Of a stretch of 24,071 bases of DNA, positions 16,228 to 24,056 are shown piece by piece. Below the pieces are notes generated by a model, which worked only from the letters and a program-made list of their open reading frames with translations, was not told the origin of the DNA and did no database searches. The DNA comes from a virus. The stretch covers positions 2,496 through 26,566 of IMG/VR virus record IMGVR_UViG_3300030102_000801. One strand, 5' to 3'. How positions within the stretch are numbered: the stretch's first letter is position 1; each line of letters begins with the position of its first letter. The position numbers were made by a program, and so were the translations under genes.

Positions 16228-16236
16228 TGCTATACT
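16228..16236 (+). promoter_or_regulatory. Possible extended -10 element TGcTATACT
   Basis: TATACT at 16231-16236 with TG at 16228-16229, in the 28-base gap before the primase gene. No -35 box. The ribosome site GGAGG (16237-16241) abuts it, so a start at ~16243 would leave that site out of the message. May be chance. Confidence 0.28.
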
Positions 16237-16245
16237 GGAGGTTTA

Positions 16246-17736
16246 GTGGAAAGATTCAAAGTAATATTTGAAGGCTTAGACGTGGCTTATGGTCAGCATC
16301 AATCCGAAGGGAGGCGTGCTGACGGTAAGCAGGAGGGTAAATCATATATTGTCAAACAAGTTGTTACAGAAGAATTATGGACGGCGCACCTTAATGGTGT
16401 GGGTCCTTCTCTTGGTATCATCCCTATTAGGGCTGACAATACTGTCAGTTGGGGCTGTATTGATATTGATACTTATCCTATTGACTACAAAAAAATAATA
16501 AACAAAATTAGAAATTTACAGTTACCATTGGTGCCATGCAGATCCAAAAGTGGAGGCATGCATATATTTTTATTTCTTAAAAACCCAGTATCCGCCAGAT
16601 TAGTACGAGAGAAATTGCGAGAGGTTGCATCCGGTCTAGGATACTCCTCTGTAGAAGTATTCCCCAAGCAATCAACCATACTAATAGAAAAAGGAGATCT
16701 AGGTAATTTTTTAAATCTTCCATATTATAATTCAAAAAGTACAACTAGATATGCGTATAAAGATGATGGAACAGCGGCGACCCTGCCAGAGTTCTATTCT
16801 TTATACGATAAATATGTTGTAGAAGAAATAGACAAAGTTGCAATTCAGGTATCTGATGATGTCATAAAGGATGGTCCACCATGTTTACAACAACTTTGCG
16901 CACAAGGTTTTCCTGAAGGCACACGAAACAACGGCTTGTTCAATATTGGTGTTTACTTACGTAAGTTTGATCCAGACAATTGGAAAACGTTATTAGAAAA
17001 ATACAACCAGGATTACATGACACCACCTTTGTCAGCATCAGAGGTAGTGACAGTGCAAAATCAATTAGAGAAAAAAGAATATAATTATAGATGTAAAGAA
17101 CCACCTATTAGTTCTTACTGCAATGCAAAAGTTTGTAGAGGTAGAAAATATGGTGTAGGTGGCAATGGTACATCGTTAGAGTTCAGCGCATTAACTAAAT
17201 TAGAAACAGATCCACCTGTGTGGTTCTTGGATGTTGGTGACGCAAGAATGGAATTACAAACAGAAGAGCTGCAGATACAAACTAAGTTTCAAAAGAAATG
17301 TATGAACAGTTTGAATCACATGCCTGCTCTTGTAAAACAGTCAGTATGGCAGGAGATTATTGAGAGATTGATGCAAAATCTTATCAAGATTCCTGTGTCT
17401 GATGATGGGTCATTGGCCGGTCAGTTTGAGGCTCACCTCCAGGAGTTTTGTACTGATCGTGCCCAGGCTCTAAATCGTGACGAATTATTACTACGTAAAC
17501 CTTGGACAGAAGATGGCGTGACGTGGTTTAGACTTAAAGATCTACAAGATTATCTTACTCGTAACAAGTTTACATATTTTAACACAGGTCAACTTGTTCA
17601 AGCATTAAGACATTTAAAAGGCAAGAGTGAGAAATATAACTTAAAAGGTAGAACTGTACGTGTGTGGGGTGTACCTGCATATCAACAACAAGATTCTGCA
17701 TTTGACATAAAGGAGGTAGATGGTGCGCCGTTCTAG
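16246..17736 (+). CDS. Archaeo-eukaryotic-type (AEP) DNA primase
   Basis: The protein has 496 residues; GTG start five bases after GGAGG. The AEP core is clear: GCIDIDTYP with D73 and D75 (metal-binding D-x-D), RSKSGGMHIFLF with H106 (motif II), and FPKQSTILIEKGDLGNFLNL, the third conserved block of this primase group. A second domain begins with PPCLQQLC and GTRNNGLFNIGVYLRK and holds C213, C218, C283, C292 and C297, a candidate zinc or iron-sulfur site like that of PriCT/PriL-type modules. The C-terminal ~190 residues are helical and look like a winged-helix or partner-binding part; no helicase motifs. The protein ends VDGAPF, like the SSB-like neighbour. Makes primers for the family A polymerase downstream. 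Confidence 0.85.
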   Translation: MERFKVIFEGLDVAYGQHQSEGRRADGKQEGKSYIVKQVVTEELWTAHLNGVGPSLGIIPIRADNTVSWGCIDIDTYPIDYKKIINKIRNLQLPLVPCRSKSGGMHIFLFLKNPVSARLVREKLREVASGLGYSSVEVFPKQSTILIEKGDLGNFLNLPYYNSKSTTRYAYKDDGTAATLPEFYSLYDKYVVEEIDKVAIQVSDDVIKDGPPCLQQLCAQGFPEGTRNNGLFNIGVYLRKFDPDNWKTLLEKYNQDYMTPPLSASEVVTVQNQLEKKEYNYRCKEPPISSYCNAKVCRGRKYGVGGNGTSLEFSALTKLETDPPVWFLDVGDARMELQTEELQIQTKFQKKCMNSLNHMPALVKQSVWQEIIERLMQNLIKIPVSDDGSLAGQFEAHLQEFCTDRAQALNRDELLLRKPWTEDGVTWFRLKDLQDYLTRNKFTYFNTGQLVQALRHLKGKSEKYNLKGRTVRVWGVPAYQQQDSAFDIKEVDGAPF

Positions 17737-18025
17737 ATTACCAAAGATAAAGAAAGGAATGTGGGCAGAACAATTAGCAGTGTTGCATCTTATAGACAAA
17801 GGATACTTTGTATTTAAAAATTTATATGGTGTTGGCCCAGCTGATCTTATAGCAATAAACGAAAAAGGCGCCGTAGAAATATACGATGTAAAAAGTGAAA
17901 GTTATCGTAAGACATGGAAACCTGGCACACGTATATGTAGAAAGTTAACACAAGAACAAAAGAAACTAAAGATGAAGTTTATTTTTGTAGAAAGAGATGG
18001 AACATGCAAAGTAAGACAAAGATAA
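17720..18025 (+). CDS. Small PD-(D/E)XK nuclease, Hjc/VRR-NUC-like Holliday junction resolvase
   Basis: The protein has 101 residues. AGGAGG at 17711-17716 precedes both the ATG at 17720 and an in-frame GTG at 17723; the latter has better spacing, so the true start may be one codon in. Core residues: KGMWAEQLAV with E17, GVGPADLIAIN with D42, and IYDVKSES with D56-x-K58, the PD-(D/E)XK set in the order E-D-D-x-K seen in archaeal Hjc-type resolvases and VRR-NUC domains. A basic C-terminus could bind DNA. Expected: structure-specific cutting of branched DNA during replication and packaging. Overlaps the primase by 17 bases and the helicase by 22. Confidence 0.8.
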   Translation: MVRRSRLPKIKKGMWAEQLAVLHLIDKGYFVFKNLYGVGPADLIAINEKGAVEIYDVKSESYRKTWKPGTRICRKLTQEQKKLKMKFIFVERDGTCKVRQR

Positions 18026-19509
18026 TATTAGGACCACCAGGAACAGGTAAGACGCACAACTTGTTAAATTTAGTTGAGCAAGAATTAGCAAAGGGCACAT
18101 CGCCTGATCGCATAGCGTTTGTTGCATTCACCAAGAAAGCGGCAACCGAGGCTCGTGACCGGGCAATGAAGAAGTTTAAATTAGAGGAGCAACATTTACC
18201 TTATTTTAGAACGCTGCATTCATTTGCATTTCATCAATTAGGATTAACAAAGTCGGAGGTTATGTCACGTGACAATTACAAAGAGTTTGCAAAAACGTTT
18301 GGTATGGATTTAGGATCTGTAACAGATGGTGCGGAGTCTGGTGGTGTCGTCACTACAGATAACATTTTAATCAATGAAATAAATCTAGCACGCATGAAGT
18401 GCATGGATTTAGAACAACATTATAACACTTCTAATTTACAGGATATGTCATGGCATTCTTTACTTCGTGCACAGAGATCATTGGAAGAATTTAAGAAAAA
18501 GAAAGAGGTATTTGATTTTACAGACATGATAGAATTGTATTTAGAGTCTGGTCCTGTACCAAAATTAGAAGTTGTATTTGTGGATGAAGCTCAAGATTTA
18601 TGTAAATTACAGTGGCGAATGATAAACAAACTGACAGAAAATGCAAGAAAAGTATATGTCAGTGGTGATGATGATCAAGCTATATACAATTGGGCTGGTG
18701 CAGATGTACGATACTTTATAAAATTACCAGGTGAGGTAGAAACACTAAAACAGTCTTTTAGGTGTTCTAAGGTTATACAAAATTTATCAGGTAGAATAAT
18801 AAATAGAGTAAAAGTAAGAAGAGCAAAACAATGGAAAGGAACTGACAGAAATGGATTGGTGCAATACCATGCTTATCCAGATAGTGTTAATTTAAGAGAT
18901 CCAGGTAGTTGGCTTGTAATGGCTAGAACAAACTATATGCTTGACGAGATAGAACGTGACATAAGATTACAAGGTATGTTGTACAAAAGAAACAATAAAT
19001 TACCTATATCTGCAAAATTATTAAATGCTGTAGAAGCGTGGAAAAAATTAAATAGTGGTGAAATTGTACCCTTGACAGATATAAAAGACATTTATTCATA
19101 CATGTCCAGTCAAATAGGAATAGAAAGAGGGCACAAAAATCTTAAGATGGCTGACAAAGAACAATATGAATTAGAAGAACTTGTAATGCATCATGGATTA
19201 TTAATGGGTGGTAGACCTTGGGATGTAGCATTTGATAAAGTTGGTAACAGAGATAAAGAATATTTACGTGCCATAGAAGTTAGAGGCACAATATCAAAAG
19301 ATCCTAAAATAAATATAAGCACTATACATGGTGCAAAAGGTGGAGAAGCAGACAACGTTATGCTTCTCACAGATCTATCTAGAAAATCACAAGAAGCTAT
19401 GGAAAGAGATTCGGATGACGAATGCCGTGTGTTTTATGTAGGAGCAACACGTGCTAGAGAAAATCTACATGTAATACAACCACAACGAGATGGAGGGTTT
19501 ATAATATGA
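18004..19509 (+). CDS. UvrD/Rep-like superfamily 1 DNA helicase
   Basis: The protein has 501 residues, short for UvrD (about 720) and close to phage Dda-size helicases. All SF1 motifs are present: GPPGTGKT (10-17), FVAFTKKAATEARDR (Ia), RTLHSFAF (Ib), VVFVDEAQDL (~189-198, Walker B D-E-A-Q-D), GDDDQAIYNWAGAD (III), LKQSFRCSKVIQNLSG (IV), ISTIHGAKGGEADNVMLLTD (V, with the H-x-A-K-G-x-E-A loop of UvrD-type enzymes) and FYVGATRARENL (~474-485, VI). Expected 3'-to-5' unwinding, likely the fork helicase because no DnaB- or T7 gp4-type helicase is seen here. Starts 22 bases inside the nuclease gene, and its stop overlaps the next gene start (ATGA). Confidence 0.92.
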   Translation: MQSKTKIILGPPGTGKTHNLLNLVEQELAKGTSPDRIAFVAFTKKAATEARDRAMKKFKLEEQHLPYFRTLHSFAFHQLGLTKSEVMSRDNYKEFAKTFGMDLGSVTDGAESGGVVTTDNILINEINLARMKCMDLEQHYNTSNLQDMSWHSLLRAQRSLEEFKKKKEVFDFTDMIELYLESGPVPKLEVVFVDEAQDLCKLQWRMINKLTENARKVYVSGDDDQAIYNWAGADVRYFIKLPGEVETLKQSFRCSKVIQNLSGRIINRVKVRRAKQWKGTDRNGLVQYHAYPDSVNLRDPGSWLVMARTNYMLDEIERDIRLQGMLYKRNNKLPISAKLLNAVEAWKKLNSGEIVPLTDIKDIYSYMSSQIGIERGHKNLKMADKEQYELEELVMHHGLLMGGRPWDVAFDKVGNRDKEYLRAIEVRGTISKDPKINISTIHGAKGGEADNVMLLTDLSRKSQEAMERDSDDECRVFYVGATRARENLHVIQPQRDGGFII

Positions 19510-19799
19510 CCAAAGAAGAGATACTAGAAGAGGCTAGTAGGTTAGTAGCCAAAGATAGAAATCTATCACATGGCGATGCATTTAGTAATCATGCAGAGAT
19601 AGCAGAATATTGGAATATTTTTTTAGATAAAAAATTACAACCAATGACTAGTATTACTGCAGATGACGTTGCTTTGATGATGATATTATTAAAAATATCT
19701 AGAAACAATCAAGGTAGAAAAATAAATATGGATAATTTTGTCGACATGGCAGGTTATGCAGCAATAGCAGGAGAGATAATTGACTCAGGATCTATATAA
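19506..19799 (+). CDS. DUF6378-type phage protein
   Basis: The protein has 97 residues. The segment RNLSHGDAFSNHAEIAEYWN followed by ITADDVALMMILLKISR and DNFVDMAGYAAIAGEII matches the pattern I associate with DUF6378, a small helical phage family (H-G-D near the N-terminus, D-V-A-x-M-M-x-L-x-K-x-x-R, D-x-x-D-x-x-G-Y-A). The acidic helices superficially recall MazG-like pyrophosphohydrolases, but I cannot place a full metal site. Its start overlaps the helicase stop and its end overlaps the polymerase start by 20 bases, so it is embedded in the replication operon. Function unknown; a nucleotide-pool or replication accessory role is possible. Confidence 0.75.
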   Translation: MTKEEILEEASRLVAKDRNLSHGDAFSNHAEIAEYWNIFLDKKLQPMTSITADDVALMMILLKISRNNQGRKINMDNFVDMAGYAAIAGEIIDSGSI

Positions 19800-21624
19800 A
19801 ACAGTCACGTCACATTGGGTAGCACCCACGGAATTTCCGGTCATAGAAGGACGTGTGGCGATTGACTTAGAAACATGTGACCCAGATTTAATAAAACACG
19901 GACCAGGTTGGCCAACGTTGAGAGGTAAGGTGATTGGTATAGCTATAGCCACTGCGTCCTTTAAAGCATATTATCCTATTGCACACGAGGGTGGTGGCAA
20001 TATGGAACAACACAAAGTCGTAAGTTACATAAAATCTATTTGTGATAATGATGCGATAGAAAAAGTATTTCATAATGCACAGTATGATATTGGTTGGCTG
20101 TGGACTTTAGGAATACAGGTCAAGGGTAAAGTGCATGACACTATGGTGGCAGCCGCTTTGATAGATGAAAACAGATACTCTTATACACTAAATAGTATTG
20201 TACACGAGTATCTAGGTGAATTTAAAAATGAGCAAAAATTAAAAGAAGCAGCAGAAGCTTTTGGTGTTGATGCAAAATCAGAGATGTATAAATTACCAGC
20301 AGAGTTTGTTGGTGAATATGCAGAGGCTGACGCAGATCTTACATATAAATTACATGAGAAATTAACTTGGGAGATAGTTAAAGACAATCTTACCACAGTG
20401 TATGATGTTGAGTGTAGACTCATTAATGTAATATTTCATATGACAAGACGTGGTGTTAGATTTGACACTGTTAAATGTGAGCAGTTGAATACAAAATTTC
20501 ACAACAAAGAAAAGAAGTTGATGAAACGTATTAAAGATCTTACAAATCTTAACGTAGAGATATGGGCTGCAGCTTCTATAGCAAAAGCATTTGACGCATT
20601 GAATTTACCTTATGAAAGAACTGACAAAACAGGTTCGCCATCATTTACAAAGATGTTTCTTACCGATCATCCTCATGAATTACCTAGGTTGATTATGCAG
20701 GCAAGAGAACTAAATAAATTACGAGGAACATTTTTATATGGCCTCATGAATTATACAGATGATGGTAGAATACACGCACACATTAATCAAATTAGGTCTG
20801 ATACTGGTGGTACTGTTAGTGGTAGGTTCTCTTATAACCATCCTAATTTACAGCAGGTACCCAGCCGTGGTCAGTTTGCTAAAGACGTTAGGAAATTATT
20901 CATTCCTGAGATGGGTGAATATTGGCTCAAGGCAGATTACTCGCAACAAGAACCAAGACTCTTAACACATTGGGCGTGCCTCGTGGACCAACCAGGTGCA
21001 CACGATGTAAAAGAAGCATATCAAAAGAAAGACTTAGACTTTCATCAACAAACAGCAGACATGGCAGGAGTGGATAGAAGATTAGCAAAAACAATTGGTC
21101 TGGGTGTTATGTATGGCATGGGGTATAATAAACTTGCTCGTGAATTGGATCTAGAACCACAGGAAGCAAAAGAAATGTTGAAAGATTTCCGTGGTAAAGT
21201 TCCTTTTATGCAGGGTATGTTGGAAGCAGTTATGAATCGTGCTAATTCAAAGGGTATAATTAGAACTTTACTTGGACGTAAATGTAGATTTGATCTATGG
21301 GAACCTACACAATGGGGCGTACATAAACCATTACCTTTAAATCAAGCTAAGGTAGAATATGGCGACGCTATAAAAAGATATGGCACGTACAAAGCGCTTA
21401 ACAGATTGATTCAAGGATCAGCTGCAGATCAAACAAAAAAGGCTATGGTGGACGTTTATGAGCAATTAAACGTTGTTCCATTAATACAAGTACATGACGA
21501 ACTTGATTGTTCTGTTAAAGATGAAAGACAGGCTAATCAAATAAAAGAAGTCATGGAGACATGTGTAAAATTAGAAGTGCCATCCAAAGTTGATATAGAT
21601 CTAGGAGAAAATTGGGGACAATGA
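19780..21624 (+). CDS. Family A DNA polymerase with 3'-5' exonuclease, Leu at the Pol I 762 position
   Basis: The protein has 614 residues from a TTG start; AGGAGA at 19769-19774 at good spacing supports it. No 5' nuclease domain. The exonuclease domain is intact: AIDLETCD (D29, E31), HNAQYDIGWL (N99, D103) and YAEADAD (Y180, D184). Polymerase motifs: A, KADYSQQEPRLL with D386 (family usual D-Y-S-Q-I-E-L-R); B, RRLAKTIGLGVMYGMG with R433, K437, L441, Y445; C, VHDEL with D573. L441 aligns with E. coli Pol I F762, a residue affecting nucleotide selection and speed, and is a variant reported as common in marine virus polymerases. Replicative polymerase of the phage. The stop overlaps the next gene (ATGA). 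Confidence 0.94.
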   Translation: MTQDLYKTVTSHWVAPTEFPVIEGRVAIDLETCDPDLIKHGPGWPTLRGKVIGIAIATASFKAYYPIAHEGGGNMEQHKVVSYIKSICDNDAIEKVFHNAQYDIGWLWTLGIQVKGKVHDTMVAAALIDENRYSYTLNSIVHEYLGEFKNEQKLKEAAEAFGVDAKSEMYKLPAEFVGEYAEADADLTYKLHEKLTWEIVKDNLTTVYDVECRLINVIFHMTRRGVRFDTVKCEQLNTKFHNKEKKLMKRIKDLTNLNVEIWAAASIAKAFDALNLPYERTDKTGSPSFTKMFLTDHPHELPRLIMQARELNKLRGTFLYGLMNYTDDGRIHAHINQIRSDTGGTVSGRFSYNHPNLQQVPSRGQFAKDVRKLFIPEMGEYWLKADYSQQEPRLLTHWACLVDQPGAHDVKEAYQKKDLDFHQQTADMAGVDRRLAKTIGLGVMYGMGYNKLARELDLEPQEAKEMLKDFRGKVPFMQGMLEAVMNRANSKGIIRTLLGRKCRFDLWEPTQWGVHKPLPLNQAKVEYGDAIKRYGTYKALNRLIQGSAADQTKKAMVDVYEQLNVVPLIQVHDELDCSVKDERQANQIKEVMETCVKLEVPSKVDIDLGENWGQ

Positions 21625-22142
21625 GTTGGATATGTAAAACACTAATGGTTTGTTTAACATTTAATCCTATTATGGATTACACAAACAACGATGAATTTAT
21701 AGAACAGGTGCGTGCATGTGCACTGCACCTTAATTCTATGCACGCAGAACAAGACCGAGTGCCGGTTGATTTAATTGTAGCGCAAGCAGTACATGAATCT
21801 AATTGGGGTAAATCTAGATTTGCTGTAGAAGCAAACAACCTCCTTGGAATCCGCACGTTTGACCCAACTGATGATCAACTAAAGCCGCTAAGTAATCCTA
21901 ATGCGACGTGGGGGCTTAGGATCTTTGAGACAAAGTGCGAATCCATTTCATATTATATTGATTTATTAAATCACAATCATCATTATTATAAGTTTAGAAG
22001 TGAAAGAATAAGTCAGCATTTTAGCGATAAAATAGATTTAGAAAGACTAGCTAAGACACTTGCAATATACGCTGAAGATGTATATTATACGCAAAAAATC
22101 ATCAGAACAATTAAAGAACTAGAGGCCTATGACAGAGACTAA
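21621..22142 (+). CDS. Bax/FlgJ-like N-acetylglucosaminidase
   Basis: I choose the ATG at 21621 (173 aa), which overlaps the polymerase stop as ATGA; an in-frame TTG at 21612 is also possible. The N-terminus (SWICKTLMVCLTFNPIM) is mildly hydrophobic and might be an uncleaved export or anchor segment. The catalytic region reads VPVDLIVAQAVHESNWGKSR with the expected acid E59, then NNLLGIRTF, and a block with ESISYYIDLLNHNHHYYKFR typical of Bax-type proteins. Expected to cleave the GlcNAc-MurNAc glycan backbone. It sits in the replication operon, far from the holin and GH108 gene, so it probably acts at a different time, or affects the host wall early. Family firm, role inferred. Confidence 0.83.
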   Translation: MSWICKTLMVCLTFNPIMDYTNNDEFIEQVRACALHLNSMHAEQDRVPVDLIVAQAVHESNWGKSRFAVEANNLLGIRTFDPTDDQLKPLSNPNATWGLRIFETKCESISYYIDLLNHNHHYYKFRSERISQHFSDKIDLERLAKTLAIYAEDVYYTQKIIRTIKELEAYDRD

Positions 22143-23265
22143 GAAACCCGGGTACCGAGCACAAGGCAAAGCCAGAGTTGGTAACGTCAAGAATAATTTT
22201 GCAATTAATCCAGAGCAAATGGAATACGAAAGAAGAAAAGTGCTTGAACAAATGTCTACCAAAGTAGATCAAAAGAAATTAAATAATATGGCTGCAGTTG
22301 CAGCTACGGTAGAGCCTAAATATTTTAAAACAACTAATTTACTTAAAAACGGTAACCGAGCAGAATACGACAGCACAGAGGGTAAGGGAGAACAACGTGA
22401 ACCTACCATGCGTATATTGTCATTGGGAGCTGGTGTACAATCATCATGCCTGGCATTGATGGCACAAGAGGGATTAACAAAACATAAACCAGATTACATG
22501 ATATTTGCTGACACAGGTTGGGAGCCCAAGTTTGTGTATGAGCATGTAGAATACCTTAAAAAAGCAATAACAATTTGTCCGCTGATCACTGTAGAGAGAG
22601 GAAACATCAGAGAAGACCTTATCAAAGCAGCGAACCCAGAACCAGGGTCTAGAGAAGAGGAGAAATCATTTGCTGGTCGTGTACCAAACCCTCCGCTGTT
22701 TGCTGCACGAAAAGGTGGACGCGTAGGGATGCTTTATCGTCAGTGTACGCATGATTATAAAGTTATCCCTATACAGAAAAAGATCAGAGAATTACTTGGT
22801 GTAAAACCAAAGCACAGAGTGCCTAAAGATGTTATCGTGGAACAATGGATAGGTATATCCACAGATGAAGCTATGCGTATGAAAAAAGCTAGATTGCCAT
22901 GGTTAGAATCACGTTGGCCTTTGATAGAAATGCGCATGTCACGTATGGATTGTTTACAATGGTACAGAGATGTAAAGAAACACCCTATGCCTGGTAAATC
23001 ATCTTGCATTGGTTGTCCTTATCATCACAACGATCAATGGAAAAATATGCAAAAGAATTATCCAGAAGACTTTGCAGATGCTGTAGAGGTGGATAATTTA
23101 ATTAGAAATGGATTAAAAAATTCGGAAGCAAAATTATATCTACATAAATCAGCTAAGCCATTAGGAGAAATAGATTTCTTAGAACCAAAGAAACAAGCGA
23201 GTTTATTTGGCGAAACATTTGATGAAGAGTTTGCTGATGAATGTGAAGGTTTATGTGGAGTATAA
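22129..23265 (+). CDS. PAPS-reductase/DndC-like PP-loop ATP pyrophosphatase family protein
   Basis: The protein has 378 residues; the start overlaps the upstream gene by 14 bases. Residues 1-93 are a charged, Lys/Gln-rich extension. The PP-loop follows as SLGAGVQSSCLALMAQEG (98-115), a G-A-G-V-Q-S-S form of the S-G-G-x-x-S loop, then FADTGWEPKFVYEHVEYL, as in PAPS-reductase-family proteins. Cys residues at C206 (YRQCTHDYK), C275, C293 and C296 (SSCIGCPYHH) could bind metal or an iron-sulfur cluster, as in thiolating relatives. The family adenylates or handles sulfur-containing substrates; phage members have been linked to nucleic acid modification or sulfur metabolism. The substrate here is unknown. 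It heads a small cassette with a Cys-rich protein and an oxygenase. Confidence 0.8.
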   Translation: MTETKKPGYRAQGKARVGNVKNNFAINPEQMEYERRKVLEQMSTKVDQKKLNNMAAVAATVEPKYFKTTNLLKNGNRAEYDSTEGKGEQREPTMRILSLGAGVQSSCLALMAQEGLTKHKPDYMIFADTGWEPKFVYEHVEYLKKAITICPLITVERGNIREDLIKAANPEPGSREEEKSFAGRVPNPPLFAARKGGRVGMLYRQCTHDYKVIPIQKKIRELLGVKPKHRVPKDVIVEQWIGISTDEAMRMKKARLPWLESRWPLIEMRMSRMDCLQWYRDVKKHPMPGKSSCIGCPYHHNDQWKNMQKNYPEDFADAVEVDNLIRNGLKNSEAKLYLHKSAKPLGEIDFLEPKKQASLFGETFDEEFADECEGLCGV

Positions 23266-23437
23266 TAAAAGCTGTGTCCGCGAAGGGCCACAATATAAAT
23301 GCTATGTGTGCAAACAATGGTTTGATAGACTTTTATATTGGTTGGACAAACAATTTAACCCGGATCAAAAATATAGAATAATATTTTTATGTGGTCCAAA
23401 ATGCGCAACGGAGAAATATGAGCGAAGTAATAAGTAA
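23255..23437 (+). CDS. Small putative zinc-binding protein (Cys2-Cys2)
   Basis: I choose the GTG at 23255 (60 aa): GAAGG lies six bases upstream and it overlaps the previous stop by 11 bases, whereas starts further upstream lie deep inside the neighbour. Two Cys pairs, CYVC (near residue 16) and CGPKC (near residue 47), flank an aromatic, basic middle (WFDRLLYWLDKQF), which fits a single zinc ribbon or treble-clef-like unit. Basic C-terminus (ATEKYERSNK). No family recognised. Zinc-ribbon proteins of this size in phages can act as nucleic-acid-binding adaptors. Overlaps the oxygenase gene by 20 bases. Confidence 0.6.
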   Translation: MEYNKSCVREGPQYKCYVCKQWFDRLLYWLDKQFNPDQKYRIIFLCGPKCATEKYERSNK

Positions 23438-24056
23438 AATACCAGTACAAGATACGAGATTGTTTTACAAAAGGTATAACAATTTTGAAAACTTAAATAA
23501 TTTATTAATGACAGAAATAGAGAAAGAAAGAGGTGATAACCCTAGCGGCATGATAGGTACTAATCCTGGTTGTTGGCGTAGTATGTTTAAATACAAATGC
23601 GAAAAAGAATTAATGAAACCAATTGGCATGATTATGTCAGCATACATGGATCATTACTTTCCTAAAAAACCCATGGATGCAAGTATAACATATTGGACAA
23701 ATGTAAACGAAACAGGAAGCAACAACATCTTTCATTCACATTATCGTGCAGATGCAGATCTATCCGGTGTATATTACGTGCAAGGTGCGAATACAGGTCT
23801 AATTAGATTTGCAACACATGAACAAATGTATCGTATGATACCTAACCACATGCCACATGCTAACATGATAGCACATCAACCAAGTGACGGTGACATATTG
23901 TGCTTTCCATCCTATTTATTACATGATGTAGACATAAACAGAAGTAACAGACAACGTATTACAATTGCATTTAATGCAAAAATAAAGTTTAAAGAAGAGT
24001 CAAACATTATAAATATGCCAGATAGGAGTAAAAAGGATGAATCATTGGAGAAATAA
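23418..24056 (+). CDS. 2-oxoglutarate/Fe(II)-dependent oxygenase (2OG-FeII_Oxy_5-like)
   Basis: The ATG at 23418 (212 aa) follows GGAGA at 23411-23415. The core motif NIFHSHYRADADLSGVYYVQ (H106, H108) matches the H-x-H-x-n-x-L-S-G-V-Y-Y pattern of phage 2OG-oxygenases; GDILCFPSYLLHDV supplies the distal His (H169) and RQRITIAFN the 2-oxoglutarate-binding Arg and terminal strand. The full double-stranded beta-helix is expected. A CWRS segment stands near the N-terminus, where relatives have a Gly-Gly-Trp. These enzymes hydroxylate protein, nucleic acid or small molecules; cyanophages and pelagiphages often carry them, with no proven target in most. Adjacent to the PP-loop protein, so a shared modification role is possible. 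Confidence 0.8.
   Translation: MSEVISKIPVQDTRLFYKRYNNFENLNNLLMTEIEKERGDNPSGMIGTNPGCWRSMFKYKCEKELMKPIGMIMSAYMDHYFPKKPMDASITYWTNVNETGSNNIFHSHYRADADLSGVYYVQGANTGLIRFATHEQMYRMIPNHMPHANMIAHQPSDGDILCFPSYLLHDVDINRSNRQRITIAFNAKIKFKEESNIINMPDRSKKDESLEK

Noticed and set aside
23207-23254. TTG start giving the Cys2-Cys2 protein 16 extra residues
   Set aside because: Would overlap the upstream gene by 59 bases without a ribosome site; GTG at 23255 has GAAGG at good spacing.
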